Assembly (NCBI GenBank): GCA_000827265.1
Contig: KN834796.1
Coordinates: 234,268-298,267, forward strand
From: Collybiopsis luxurians FD-317 M1
Lineage: Eukaryota; Basidiomycota; Agaricomycetes; Agaricales; Omphalotaceae
Reading direction: 5' to 3'
DNA: 64,000 nucleotides
The notes below the pieces were generated by a model that made no database searches, had not been told where the DNA came from, and worked only from the letters and a program-made list of their open reading frames with translations. The translations under genes were made by a program, and so were the position numbers. This document shows, piece after piece, positions 24,686 to 36,326 of this stretch (position 1 is its first letter; each line of letters starts with the position of its first letter).

Positions 24686-25128
24686 GAGCACTGGGCTTGC
24701 AGCAGTGGATAATGAGTGTAAAGATGATGACAGAGATGAGCCTACATGAGCACCCTATGCCACCGTGATTGTTCACAATCTTTGGTGCTACCAAAGAAAC
24801 GTTTGTGCACAATTCTTTGGTACCACCAATGGCCTATATATGCAATACATTCGTCCAAAACCAGATTGAGCGGGCGGGATCTAACCATTTCAGGCATTGC
24901 ATGCCTATCCCGCCCCTCCGCCTCGTATGCCCCATATCCAGAAATAAGATCGTAAAGGCTCTTCCAAAATCAAGATCTTTGATAATCTAGATTCGCTATC
25001 AGATCAGGCACTTACACTATCAAGATGGGCCGTACACCCTACTTTGACCGCTTACCGCATTTGGTTCAAGTTCACTGTTTTCAATTCTCAGCCTTTCTAA
25101 GCGGATTGGGGCAAAATTTCTTATCTCA
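24686..25128. other. Gap between the Q-rich gene and the KDZ transposase, with the left end of the element
   Basis: It contains the short palindromic repeats at 24769-24835 and otherwise nothing coding. The boundary of the KDZ element probably lies between 24740 and 24770, but I could not define a terminal inverted repeat or target-site duplication. Confidence 0.5.
24769..24835. repeat. Palindromic subterminal repeats at the left end of the KDZ element
   Basis: A near-perfect palindrome, CTTTGGTGCTACCAAAG, lies between two copies of a TTGTKCACAA-type motif (TTGTTCACAATC and TTGTGCACAATT), followed by TTTGGTACCACCAA. The same core occurs at 47865-47929. Short repeats of this kind near DNA-transposon ends are typical transposase-binding sites. 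Confidence 0.6.
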
Positions 25129-28100
25129 TTAGCAAACAAATTCGTGCTTCTTGTTCAGAGAAAAACCTCCCGGTCCTCTAGCTAGAAGTTCATCCAGGCC
25201 CTGCCATTTCTGGATACAAAATGCTCTCATCCTTTCACGGATCCCGGCCTGACGGTAAGCATATGCTTGTTGTCCTGGATCGAGAGTATTCTCTGCTCTG
25301 TATTCCCATTCCCTCTGGGAGCTCTGAAAAAACTCTTTTACACGCCTCATCTCCTCTTGCAGCAAAATACAATCCTCTTGCCATCGCAGCGCTCTGCTGC
25401 GTGCTTTACACCAAGATATTCGGAGACCTAGTGCATGTTAGGTTGTAAAACAGCAGACAAACTAACTCTTACATTCCGCGATGTTTTCTTCGTCAGTATG
25501 ATCTACACCCGAAGTATTCCAAATCCATGATGAGATCACATAGCCCTCTCCAGATGGGTCACCGTCTTTCCCTCGCAAGATCGACCGTATATCCTCACCA
25601 CGAAGTGGCTTCAAGCTTTTCGACCAATTTACCTTCCCTAATCGCTCAGAAAAATGCTGAATCATTTTGAAATGGATTTGGTAGCGGGCAGCGCAGGCTA
25701 AAATTTTGCTAGTAAGTTGGTCAACATCGTTTTGGGAATGGTTTCCTTCGCGAACACCGTGACCATACCGGAGCTTCCACCCCAGCACCGCATTTCTACT
25801 CAGTAAGTGCTTTCTCATTTGCTCTAAGGCGTCATGAGCTGCTCCATACCGAAGTCTCCATTCATAATCCAAAAGTATGGGATCGCAACTTGACCCCAGA
25901 AGCAAAACCTCGGAAGGGAGTAAAAGTGGAAGATCATATGTGGCCTGTGCTGCTTTGTGCGGAATCTGTTGCTGCTGTTGCCGAATAATCACCGTAACAG
26001 GCATATGCAGTGCCTGCACCTCTGTAAATGCATTAATCTTCCGACGAAGATTGTTGGCTCACTCAGTGATCTTAGTATGAGCAAGCGAAGTAGCTCCACT
26101 GCCAAGCTGTGACATATCGTATCGAAGACGTCTCCTAGAGGCAATAGGCAATCTCTTGATTAGCTATAATGCCATCCCAGAAAGAATGACTAACTGCTGC
26201 TCCTCCAGCTCCAAGCCCTGGCTTATGAGCTGAGTTCGAGTGATCCGAGAACTAACTGCTTGAGCAGCTAAATCAGTGCGAATGAGCTCTTCATCTTCTC
26301 GTGCAAGCTCAAGGCGAATTTGGTTCAGCGTATATTCTTGTTTCCCGGTCAACATCTGCACTATTCTTAGCATGTATGAGCACATACCTCTTACTTTAGG
26401 CTCATATGGATTTTGTTTTTTCCTGTCTAGATCCTGCTCCCATTCTGTAACCATAGTGCGCCAACACTCCTTAGTAGACTCATCAAGGCCCTCAGAAGTG
26501 TCTTGATATGCAGTCACCATTTTCGGTCGCATCTTGGCAGCCTCAAGTGATTTGTGGTAGATAAGTGTGGCTGGAGTGTTCAAGCTGAACTTCCAGTGAC
26601 TGTAAGCTTGAGGAAGAACTTACCTAGGGAGATTGTTTTGCGCCAATTATGGTCTCCAAAATGATCGTCTAAGGTATCGCGGCGACTTCCTGGCCCCATT
26701 TTCTTTGTGCTTCCTGACAATGCATTTTGAGTGGACCAGTTACGCTCAACGCCTTCACCGTCGGTGCGGCCAATGCCCATTGCATAATTATATGAAAAGG
26801 ACCAAACGCAGTCCTGTTTATGCGCCGCCAGATGAAACTTTGGAACAAGGAGTTGATAGCGCGGAAATGGAGTGGGTGTGTGGAGGATTGGAGGGTATGA
26901 AGCAATACGCTGGTATAGCTTCTTCGAATACTGGCACATGATGTCGTAGGAAATAGTAATCGGTAGATTTGGAAAGTTCTTGATGCTCGATAACAGGGAA
27001 TAATCCATGAGAATATACCTGTAATACATGGTCAGTAAAAAGGACATATCTGCTAAAGCCATGCGCCTACTCCTCTCCTAACCGTAGATCCACGCCGGAG
27101 TGAGCATGTATCGAGTTGTGCCTCGCGCAAGTTGTGAGAGCCAAGCCTGTAGTAGCTAAATTGTGATCCCCTCGACAATTGGCAAGCTTGACGGCATCAT
27201 GGTCACTACAGTCAGATTTTTCTGGGGGCCAATGCCCCTGAAATGTTGCAATATGCTGTTGCAGCAAACAATCATCCACCATGTAAGCCCTGCCTTTATT
27301 CAGCGCTAGATCCCGTTCTTCATTTGAAACATTAAACCGCGTTAACCAAAAGTTAGCGTCAAGGGCAAAGAAAGCTTTATTCAGCCATCTAGGGATAAAT
27401 ATCAAGATAAGAATGAGCATCCAATCATAAGATGGAGCACGTACATCTTTTGTGGGTCTTTCCACCAATTCGTAGGTATGTTTATACCAGCATGAGGGCA
27501 TGCTGGGCATTTTACTGCCAGTACTCCAGATGCGTTATCATCCACTCCATCATACCTGACTCCAGACCGCTTGAGGACCCGGAGATGGCGCCATTCGCGA
27601 ATCATGCGTAAGACCTCATGAGATCGGCTCTGCTTTCACATTCAGCCCATATGTTGTATGCCGATTTAACAAAACTACCTTGGGTATATCGGTTCCTGTA
27701 TTGTCCATCATTCGTTCCAGAGCGGAGTAGTATTCTGTTGCGGATACCTGGCCAGCCATTCTATGAGTTGTGGAATACAGAGACACAATAATGGAAGGCA
27801 GACCTTTGACATGAAGCTCAACATCTGGAAGAACTCCAGGAACCTGAACGTAGCTGCAGTTTGAGGTGCTGTAACTGTGGCTGGGTAAAGGCGAGCGTGT
27901 AGTAGTTGATAGTGATCTGGTATTGCTCTAGAGCACCGGCAAAAACAAATTGTTGTGCGGTATATGCAGTTGATATCGATCACAGTGAAGGCCTGGAGCT
28001 TTGAAGGTGCGAGGCATGGCAATGACAAGGAATGGCCTGGGTGGAGAACAAGCCCAAGATCATACAGGCTCGTCTTTTCAAAGTACTTTCCTGTCCAATG

Positions 28101-28799
28101 CTAGAGGTGTTGCTTTAGAATAACAAAGAGGCTTAGCTATGAAAACAGTATACCTCAACTGTGTGGAAAGGGTTTGATTCATGGTTGCGCAGAAGACAAT
28201 CTTTACACCGGAGGACGGATTCAATGCAGTCCACACATCTGTACCGCTTAAGCGGCTCATGTTTCCACTCAACATGATTGCAAGGGCAGCCAGAGTCGCT
28301 ATTCATGGCATTCTCCAGGCCTTCATTGCGAAGCATCTCATGCAAGAATGCAGGAATCTCAGGCTCCCATTCTTTCAATGCCTTTTAATACCGAATGGTT
28401 CGCTTTCAGTGCACAAGCAATTGGAATGAGGTTGATTTGACTTACACTCAATTGGACCTCGTCGGGTTTAGAACACACAGCAGCCTCTCCTTCCAACGGT
28501 TCAGCTGCATCCGGTTGAGAGAAAGTATATGTAAAAGCGGTATTTGCATTGTTGAGAAATAGCAAGTCAATTTCATCATCAAGGTTAGGCTCTGAACCTG
28601 CTCCAGAAGTATATGCTTCTGTAGGAGCAGATGGTCGTGGTCCCGTGCGTAAATTCGCGCGCACAGGAACTGAGTACGTCCGTGAACGGCTGTTAGATGA
28701 TATTGCTGTATAGCGATGGTTTACAGTTTGTTTCTCAGCTCGCTTAGACTTGTGTACAGAGCTATGGACGCCCTCCGGTAATGTTTTTTGCTGTGGCAT
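25129..28799 (-). mobile_element. KDZ-superfamily transposase (CxC2-like cysteine cluster), about 1040 codons, one internal stop
   Basis: Eleven exons: 28446-28799, 28154-28381, 27811-28100, 27679-27760, 27445-27614, 27071-27388, 26624-27018, 26388-26570, 26195-26336, 25473-26134 and 25129-25427; ten introns of 45-64 bases keep the frame. The N-terminal part is disordered, then a cysteine/histidine cluster (CPCNHVEW, YRCVDCIES, LRCKDCLLRNH) near residues 145-185 as in CxC2 domains. KDZ motifs follow: HWTGKYFEKTSLYDLG, ATVTAPQTAATF, MIREWRHLRVLKRSG, CPACPHAG, ALDANF (Asp about 385), SYDIMCQY (Asp about 506), VPKFHLAAH and GRTDGEGVERNW (Glu about 569), the expected D-D-E of an RNase H-like transposase. 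The C-terminus has the usual WxxxRAxRWxE helix. The only defect seen is a TGA at 26059-26061 (about codon 746) where relatives would have a sense codon; a 42-base intron with a poor donor could skip it. Cut-and-paste transposase, nuclear. Confidence 0.93.
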
Positions 28800-28879
28800 G
28801 GTAGAGAAGATAGAGAAGATGGCCAAGAAACCTGTGAGGTTCTTCGACACGATTCATTGGCCATTGGCTGAGCCCAGGA

Positions 28880-29235
28880 TGTTCTCGACGTTTGTGAATG
28901 TCTCCAATTGACCATTGACCATTGACATTTGTAAAGTGAACAATGCAGTTGTGGGTTTGGTGAAACCACAAGCTGTGGGTTTGGCGGAATCACAACCACA
29001 ATGCAGCGGCAGGTTTGGTAAAATCACAAGCTGTGGATTTGGTGGAATCACAACTACAATGCAACCGTAGAGGCTGTGGGTTTGGTGGAACCACAACCAC
29101 AAATGCAGTCGTAGGTTTGGTACGACCACAACTTGTGGGTTTGGTGGAACCACAGCCACAAATGCGGTCGTAGGTTTGGTACGGCCACAACTTGTGGGTT
29201 TGGTGAAACCCCAGCCTGTGGGCCTTGAACTGAGC
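28880..29235 (+). repeat. Tandem repeat of about 59 bp upstream of the transposase
   Basis: Units of about 59 bases are built from GTGGGTTTGGTGGAACCACA and GTAGGTTTGGTACGACCACA half-units. At least five partly complete copies run to the sequence GGTGAAACCCCAGCCTGTGGG. It sits between the transposase start and the next gene and probably forms the right subterminal region of the KDZ element. The long minus-strand frames across it are products of the repeat. Confidence 0.75.
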
Positions 29236-29378
29236 ATGCTTGGGGAAAGTCTACACCTAACTTGGTAGCTTTACAGCCTGTAATGAACTCTTTATATACT
29301 GATTAACTCCTCATATTGGTATTTAAGGTTAAGAGACATAGATAATTAATATTGGTATTGCGGTGGGCATAAGTGCAT

Positions 29379-30329
29379 TCAAAACAAAATATTTTCACGC
29401 CATGGTTCCCAAGGCTCCAGCTCTACAACATCATCTTCCTCTGCACAGTCAGATGCAGCTGCGATACACGGATATTCCCATAAGATTTCCCTTGCGCTCT
29501 TTCCTTCTGGTGGTTGAACTAGGTAACGATAACGCCAGTGGATTTGATGCTCCCGATGAAACGATTGTGGCATAAGGTTATGCACTGCCCACACAAAAAC
29601 ACCCCTGTAGAGGGATATCTTCCAGGAAGAAGTGGATAGACGGTAGGACTTGATATAAGGGGAGGCCTCTTCAATAGCTTTATGGAGGAAGTTTCAAATG
29701 GCCTAATGAGGATGTCAGTCCTAGAGTGGAAACTTAGATATTTTTGAACACACCTTGCTCAGTCCATACTGCAATTGACGAGCCTCATCCTTTGAACATT
29801 GAGCCAGAGAGTGCTGGTAAATTGAGTTGTTACTCTTGAAATAATTAGAGATGTGAGCGGTTTCCTTGATAACGAGGCTCACCTTGTAAAAGCTATAGAG
29901 TGTTCCTCGAATAAGTCTGTTCCTTTCCAGAGCTTTTGCCTCATCTTTACTATCGTACCATGGTGGCATGGGCTTCTGGTTCCAATCACTGGTATCAAGG
30001 TTATCCGGTGAAACCACGCGCTTTGAGAGGCAGGTGTGACGGGTTTGTTTTGTCCCACAAGCGATGTCTTCAGGCCAATGAGCTGCGTAAATAGCCACTG
30101 CGAGCTTCCAAAAATCCTTTTTGTACTCCGTACCCCGTACCATCAAGTATGTAGGGGCAAAATGCCATAGGAACTTTGTACGAAGCTGGGTTTGAACCTC
30201 ATCTGAAAGCTGCAAAAGAGAGTTCCAGCAGGAGTAGCAAAGGATACGGAGGGTTCTTACAAGGACGGATAGAGGAGTATCTTCAGCAAAGCCTTTATCG
30301 GTCTCCTCCCATGAGCCGTGGAAAGGCAT
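29379..30329 (-). CDS. Unknown gene of the transposon island, possibly broken
   Basis: Exons seen on the minus strand are about 30261-30329, 29932-30209, 29755-29837 and 29379-29660. The protein starts MPFHGSWEETDKGFAED and has a segment WPEDIACGTKQTRHTCLSK, then PMPPWYDSKDEAKALERN; the last exon encodes LYRGVFVWAVHNLMPQSFH, RYRYLVQPPEGKSAREILW and an acidic end. The spacing of tryptophans and the intron sizes say it was a real gene. I found no in-frame way to join the third and last exon, so a frameshift may be present. I do not recognise the family; it lies directly upstream of the KDZ element in the same orientation. Exon limits are approximate. Confidence 0.5.
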
Positions 30330-30506
30330 ATCGACGATCGTTGTACGGAGTCAAGGATGGGTTCGAATGACGGAACTGGACGCTGATATAAACATTGCCA
30401 AATAACTGTTCAAACTACCATACGTGACAAACAGTTGACGCAGGAATCATACAGAACACAGGATACTAGAGGATAAAGCAGGCATGAAGAGGGCAAATTC
30501 AATCAA

Positions 30507-31778
30507 CTAGTCGTCTACCACATAGGGATCACCTTGTGTGCCGTTACCTCCCATTTCCACGTCTGCCATTGCAATTTTATCCTGCGTTCTGCGTTGTGCC
30601 CTCTGCTTGCGGTATGCCTTGAGGATTCCATACGGGATAAGGAATGCTGGTCGCCAACTTGATTCTAACATGAGCGGTTGAGCATTTTCAAAATGTAGGA
30701 TGGAGCTTACGAGGCATAGTGCGACCCTCTATGCCCAACAAGAGCCAGGTATTCAGTGCCCAATCCGCGGGCATGGGCTCTCTCATCAATGACCCTGGTT
30801 ACCGCATACTTGATATCAAGGGTATCGTCGGCGTCGAGTTGCTTAAAATCGTCGATTTCCTCAAGGGAAACATCCGCAGGATCTGCCCAGCTATAAATAG
30901 AATGAGCGTTGTTGTTTCGAAGGAACACATCAACCTTACAACTCTCTGGCATACTCCCCGCGCTCTACACCAACCAAGATCTCCTCTGCGTCGTCAATTT
31001 CTGTTTGGGTCACATCGTCGATGCCACCACCTCGGTAGCCTAGTACTCGAAAACATGCACCGCTGTCCCACCAGCGTGCAAGGATGGGGTAGGGGATCAG
31101 ATACCAAGGCCGCCAGCTGGGCAAAAGCATTGTGAGCCAGCGTGTTCACTGAAAGGGCAATTCAACTATACCTGCGCAGTATACAACCGTCGCTTTCAAT
31201 AATAACCAAGTATTGGTCCCCAAATACGGACTTTCGCGATTGGATGATGCATTCTACTCCGCTGAATTTGACATCGGTGTACTCGCCTTGCGTGAACTTA
31301 GACAGATGCTCTGCATCTACTTGATTCAATGACAGCCACCTGTGTGCGTGGTTCAACAGCAGCATACCATGGGCAGAGGTGTTTACCTTTCAACCACACC
31401 GGAGCAATCTTTGACCCGGACCAGGATCTTTTCTGCTTCCGCGATGCGGTCCTGAGCTTCCTCCCTGGCTCTCGCTTCGTTAAGTTCTAGTTCGTCCATA
31501 TCTGGGCGTAAGAACGCTACGTATCCGATGACCTCGATTTGAACATCCAAAGGCACACCGTGTGGCTCTGGGGGTAGGCATTCCAAAGTCTCCGCTGCAG
31601 TTCAAACATGAATTCAGAGGTCCAATGAAGAGCGTGTAGCCTGCTTATGGTTGGACGAGCAGGGTAGCGTCATAAGGAGGGGATAACAAGGCAGTGGAAA
31701 ACCAGAGGATGGGGAGGTGAATGGAACGAAGGAGAGGGAGATAACCATATAAAAAGAGCTACCAAACTGGTCCAGCAT
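30507..31778 (-). CDS. Protein with two chromodomain-like repeats, 299 aa
   Basis: Exons: 31763-31778, 31387-31594, 31172-31339, 30940-31116, 30711-30890 and 30507-30657. The first small exon and its 168-base intron are the weakest part. Two repeats of about 65 residues each end in a near-identical block: QYLVIIESDGCILRSWRPWYLIPYPIL near residue 130 (block split here in two: YLVIIESDG and SWRPWYLIPYPIL) and YLALVGHRG then SWRPAFLIPYGILKAY near residue 255. The pattern (Y-x-V, about 15 residues, YLxxx-G, SWxP, then a hydrophobic helix) is that of chromodomains, though the central cage tryptophan is not obvious. In both repeats an intron of phase 2 falls just before SWRP and another before the preceding tryptophan, so the gene grew by duplicating an exon pair. 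Chromodomains read methylated histone tails. It lies between the unknown gene and the TET/JBP-type gene, same strand. Confidence 0.7.
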
Positions 31779-31849
31779 AGCGGCTCCTCAATACCTCGGG
31801 ATTCATTCGCATTTCTATTCCAGATAGGGTAGCCGTCGAATTTGTCAAA

Positions 31850-32190
31850 CCCTTGTGAATCGGTTACCAAAACCACCAAAAGTTTGTGAATGAGCCTTTG
31901 TCAAATGGTTATCGGAGCCGAGTTCACCAAAGATTTGTGAACAAGCTTTGGTTGATCAGTTACGTAGCCGAATTCACCAAAGGTTTGTGAATAAGGTCAC
32001 CGTAGCCGTATCCACCAAAGGTTTGTGGTCCATTGGTCTCCGTTGCCGTATTTACCACAGGTTTGTTCACAAACCTTTGGTGACTTAGGCGATCAAATCA
32101 CCAAAGATCGTTCGCTAACCTTTGGTGCCTTAGGCTATCAGTTCACCGAGCGTTGCTCGGTAACCAAAGGCACCAAAGATTTCTGAACAG
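31850..32190. repeat. Repeat block with CACCAAAGGTTTGTGAA units on both strands
   Basis: The unit CACCAAAGGTTTGTGAA and variants occur at least six times. The first copies point one way at spacings of 40-55 bases; after 32050 they turn round (CACAAACCTTTGGTGA). The block lies between the 5' end of the chromodomain-like gene and the 3' end of the TET/JBP-type gene and resembles the subterminal part of a DNA transposon. Confidence 0.65.
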
Positions 32191-32381
32191 CTTAGGTTGC
32201 TGAGGTCCTCGAGAATCTGGGATTATTTTTGGTTAATGGGATATTCAGGCGACGGAAGGCTGATTATACCTGGATAAGAAGTGAATTTGCATATCTCAGT
32301 GTATAGAATAGAAGTATCGTAGGTGCAAAAACGAGTTAATAACAAAGAATTGCGTACAAACAGCCTGTATTCCACATGTGC

Positions 32382-33931
32382 TTAGGTATCCCGCTGGCGC
32401 TTTCGAGGGGGTTTTCCCTCGAGCTTGTTTTCATTCATATCCCCACTACCACTTAACAAATCTGCCCACTTCGTGAAGTTTTCCAGCTTTTCCTTCCACC
32501 GAGTTTTCCTGTCCTCTTCACGCTTCTCTCTTTGCTCACAGGTAGCCCGCACAAACCATGCTTTATCGGAGCACCAACCGTTGTAGTGCCACCGAAACAA
32601 ACCGCCAGAGGAAAACTGTACAATTGAATAGCGCGTTTCACCTGAGCGTACAGGAATGTTCGAGTGAGTGATGAGAGCGGAGGGGAACAGGATAGTAGCG
32701 CCGAGCGGGAAACGAATGACATAGCGAAGATCCCACAGAATGAGGTGACCACCCTCATCTGGGTTGTACTTCCCCGCAGAGGTTACAGTGCACCATCTGT
32801 CAGATCGGTTTCCTGCATCCCGATGTCGCTTAGAATTAGTTTGTGGGCCAAAATTGACCTTCGTTGCTGCAAACGCGGTATTCGAAGATGGAGGGCGGAG
32901 GTGGGGGTCACGGAGTAGATGTTCTTGTAAAGTGTCCACATATTCGACGTAAATCTTGCGTGCGTAGGCATTGAAAAGAGCTGCAATTGTTAAAACGTCG
33001 GTCATGCTCAAACTTGAAAATGGCTTACTATTGGCCCATCCCACAATGCGCTCCATCTCCTTACCGTGCATTAGGCGGTACATGGCTTCTTTGTTCGCGT
33101 TTCCTGATATGCGAAAGTTTCCTGGCCGATCCCTTCCACCTCCGTAACCGATACCTGTTATGCGCGCGGAGAAATCCCCTCGTCCATGCTTGACCTCCTT
33201 TTGGGTGAAGGTGCTCTCGTTGGCGCAGGTTTCAATAGCTTCCGTGAGGCGCGTGGAAACTCCGTCCCATTCAGGGCCCTGAGCACCGGGCGGAGCCCTG
33301 CCTAAGACGAGGACAATACGATCGTCACAGTCGACAAAGACGATGCACGATCTGGGTTAAGAATGTTGATGTTTGGCATCGGAAAGACATACAAATTTTG
33401 CTCTTACCGACCATCCCAGTTTAGAAGTCGTAGACCACCCGCATGAACAAGAACTTGCAGATTCTGCGAGACGCGTGCAAGGCTTGGAGAGAGCTTGATG
33501 GTGCCTTTCTTGCCCATGAAGGCAGTAGAGGAGACAGGAAGCGCGGTTGCGGAGAAGGTAGGGAGAGAAACAGCATCGGCATGGCGCACACGCTCAGCAG
33601 AAATGGGTTTGAGGTCGTGGCAGCGGTGACGTTCCAAAGCCTGTTGCTTGCGCTTCTTGCGGTCTTTCAGGCATTTATCGGCCTTCTTCCTCTCCAAGCG
33701 GCTCTGCTGGCTAGGTGTCAGCTTCTCGGAAGTGGGTTGTGGATCATCCGCCTTGTCAAAGTGTTCTGGTGGAGATGAGGGTTTTGACGGCTGGTCCGCG
33801 GGCGCATCCTGTGCGTCGATCTGGTCCTCAAACTCCAGCTCCTCATCTATCACATCTTCTCTGTCTAACTCCCCGGAGGCATTCCGCTTAAGGGCTTCCT
33901 CCACATCATATTCGAGTAGCTGTATCCGCAT
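32382..33931 (-). CDS. TET/JBP-type 2-oxoglutarate and Fe(II)-dependent dioxygenase, 481 aa
   Basis: Exons 33408-33931, 33029-33351 and 32382-32980 (introns of 56 and 48 bases). The start is taken at the first ATG (MRIQLLEYD); the frame is open ten codons further up to a splice-acceptor-like CAG, so an extra 5' exon is possible. Residues 1-150 are acidic then basic, with a KKRKQQALERHR stretch. The catalytic core lies in the last exon: RHRDAGN (iron ligands His335 and Asp337), GGHLILWDLRYVIRFPLGA, ITHSN (third iron ligand His388) and GETRYS (Arg399, expected 2OG carboxylate contact), then GGLFRWHYNGW. This order is that of the agaricomycete TET/JBP group, which oxidises 5-methylcytosine or thymine in DNA. 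The C-terminus is a basic tail (GKPPRKRQRDT). All ligands are present, so activity is plausible. Confidence 0.9.
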
Positions 33932-34853
33932 GGCGGCCTTCAATTGTGCCCTGGTGAACACTGTGGGGTCACGTCAGTCAGAAAAATTGTGGCGTGGCAT
34001 CGAAACAGCGTGTAGGGGTGGGAGATGGAAGCCCAAGCCCACGCAGCCTGCTCCGTGGTGGGAGTTGGCTGCATGAGGAAAAGGGTGGGGAAATAGGGTG
34101 TGGTGAAGGACCTCTGCCACCTGCTCCATGGTGGGAGTTGGCGACGAGCAGCTTCGAGCACCCGGATGGAAAGGGAATCGATGAGGTAAGGAATTACTCA
34201 CCCATTCCTTTCTTCCACCATGGTGAAGAGCCCCAGTCGTTACTGTACAATGGGTGTTTGATCGCGTACAGGATGCAGTCCAAGGAGTGGCTCTCAACAA
34301 GCAGACGCGACCCCGTGATCACACACGTTTACATAGCTGTCCTGCCGGTTCTGCCGGTTCTGCCGAGATAAGCACCCAACCTGAGCCTCACTGATATGCA
34401 CAACGGACCTATCGCGCGAACGGACACTATGCGTATGGCACTCTATAAGAGAGTATATAGGTCCACGGTGGTAAAAGCAGTGGAGAAGCTGCAGGTGCAG
34501 GTATGGGCATGGGCTAATATCAATACGCCGCTGTATTAGATTTAGATGCTTTCTGCTGCAGAAACCGGTCAAGTGAGAACTTGAGGGAAACAAATTCGAG
34601 TATTATAGGTTTATACTTCTTCTCTGTTTCGCTGGGCTCAATTGTAGCCTTAGTCCTCATGGAATATGGTGAGTAAACCGTAATATTGGCCCTTGCTAAA
34701 GATTCCATTGCACACTGTAAGCCTGGGGGTCTCTGATCTCGCGGACCAACATTTATACGAGCTTTTGCCCCCACTGAGATTTCAAAACATCAAATGATTA
34801 TGACATAGAGCTAAGGACGGCCATACTTCGGCTACATAGCTACATACCCCATC
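33932..34853. other. Region upstream of the dioxygenase
   Basis: Contains two copies of CTGCTCCxTGGTGGGAGTTGGC (near 34048 and 34120) and a small CTGCCGGTT tandem near 34342. A 99-codon minus-strand frame at 34294-34593 has no support. Otherwise nothing recognised. Confidence 0.4.
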
Positions 34854-35472
34854 CTAGTTGACAGTACGCACAAGGCCTAGCCTGTCGGCATCGGCGTACG
34901 CTCCCTCAGCTTCGTCATGGGTGCTAAACTTGTAGTATGTATTTCCTGACACCCTGGTGGTGAGCGCTTGAACCAGAGCTCTGAATAAATATGTCAAAAA
35001 CTGGAAACTTTCCATTGAAAACTCAAGCAACTTACAGGCTAGTAAAAACGCCGGTTGCGCGGCCAACGAAAACTGCATAGTACGCGGTACCAGTGGCTGT
35101 AGCTCTGGGAGGAGCCACAGCTCCTGCAGCAGAGGTCCCTCCTGGAGCAGCTGCGACAGTCATCCCGTGAGGGCATACGCAGGCCTGGCAAATCACTGTC
35201 CGTTGGCAAAGCAGTTAGTCCAAGGCAGTTGAAGGTCTGGACGCTGGTGAGTTAGGCGTACCATGGGTGCATGTGCCTTGAGTAGGACCGGAAGAGCTAG
35301 TCGCTTGGCTGGAGGCGATGGCGGCCAAAATCGCATCTCTCACTGCAAAACAAAACAGCTTTTAGACACTGAGCCCAGAATTGTTGGCAAAGCATGCACC
35401 TTGAGCATTCTGGCTATTCGCCTGGAGAGCACCGAGAATGGCGTTGAGCGTAAGAGAAGATGTATCGGACAT
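34854..35472 (-). CDS. Small protein with viroplasmin/RNase H1-N-like domain, 146 aa (copy 1)
   Basis: Four exons: 35400-35472, 35262-35342, 35036-35195 and 34854-34980, with introns of 57, 66 and 55 bases. It starts MSDTSSLTLNAILGALQ, continues through an Ala/Ser-rich part and ICQACVCPHG, and ends in a domain with YYAVFVGRATGVFTS followed by a 45-residue strand-helix part, YYKFSTHDEAEGAYADAD. This is the pattern of the viroplasmin / RNase H1 N-terminal domain (YAVxxGRxxGIYxSW...F...EAxxY), which binds RNA-DNA hybrids or double-stranded RNA. No RNase H catalytic domain follows. A relative with the same architecture is at 42215-43027, so this is a family in the island. Confidence 0.75.
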
Positions 35473-36326
35473 AGTGAGGGCGGTTTGTGGGACAGAAATG
35501 TTTGGGATGAAGCGTACGCTAACAGGTACGGGGTTATATACCCTGCGGCCACTCGAAATAAGGTGATATTTACTGGTAGTTTCACAAAAATTGCTGGAAG
35601 GTCTGATGGATTTACCATACCTTGTGCAAATTATCAACCGTTGTTCACAAGCAAATGGTAATGTCTACAGTCAAAGTTTGGTATAGGATAGAGGGTGTTA
35701 GCATATATGGATGCTTTGTGGAAGCTACCAAACCGTTGTGTACACTGTATTGGTAAGTGGTAATTTCTACAACAGCAGTTTGAGGGATTTACGTTACAAT
35801 GTGCAAGCTACCAAAGCGTTTCTCACTGGTGATTTTCACGAGAACTATTCAAGGAATTCACCGGCCAATTCACAAGGCAAACTCTCTGGCAGCTGAGAGG
35901 TGCCGTGCCGTTTGGTAATCGATTGTGGGTGTTAGAGGGTTTGGAATATGCAGACCCTTTGTAGAAACTACCAAACCACTCTTTACCGGTAAATGCTAAT
36001 TTCCACAATAATGCCACAACCATTTGGGGAACGTACGTACACACTACCCAAGTGTTGCTTACTGGTGAAGTTCAAAAGCATTATTGAGGGAGCTCACCGG
36101 CCGATTTATGAGGACAATGACCCTGGCAGCTGATAGACACTGCAAAGTAGCAGGCTTATAAGACTTTCAGTGGCCGTCCCAGTTGCAAAGTACCGTAGAT
36201 GAACAAACTTCCCTAGTCAAACACCCGTACATGAACGTCCATAACAAAAGAGACAAGATATGAAGGAATCACAGACGTATATGGGTAGCAATACACCTAG
36301 TTGAGAAAAGAAAAAAACCTAAGCTT
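35473..36326. other. Non-coding interval with a two-unit tandem repeat
   Basis: Holds the repeat listed at 35690-36146. No credible gene; the frames here cross repeat DNA. Confidence 0.5.
35690..36146 (+). repeat. Two tandem units of about 230 bp with ACCAAAC/TTTGTG motifs
   Basis: Unit 1 (about 35690-35905) and unit 2 (about 35924-36146) share the order AGCTACCAAACC (AACTACCAAACC in unit 2), GTAAxTGxTAATTTC, ACTGGTGAxxTTC, CACCGGCCxATT and CTGGCAGCTGA. They carry the TTTGGT/ACCAAA theme seen at other blocks in the island. Confidence 0.65.

Noticed and set aside
28854..29237. 127-codon protein with repeated PNPQ-like segments
   Set aside because: It is a translation of the 59-bp tandem repeat, seen with similar length in another frame.
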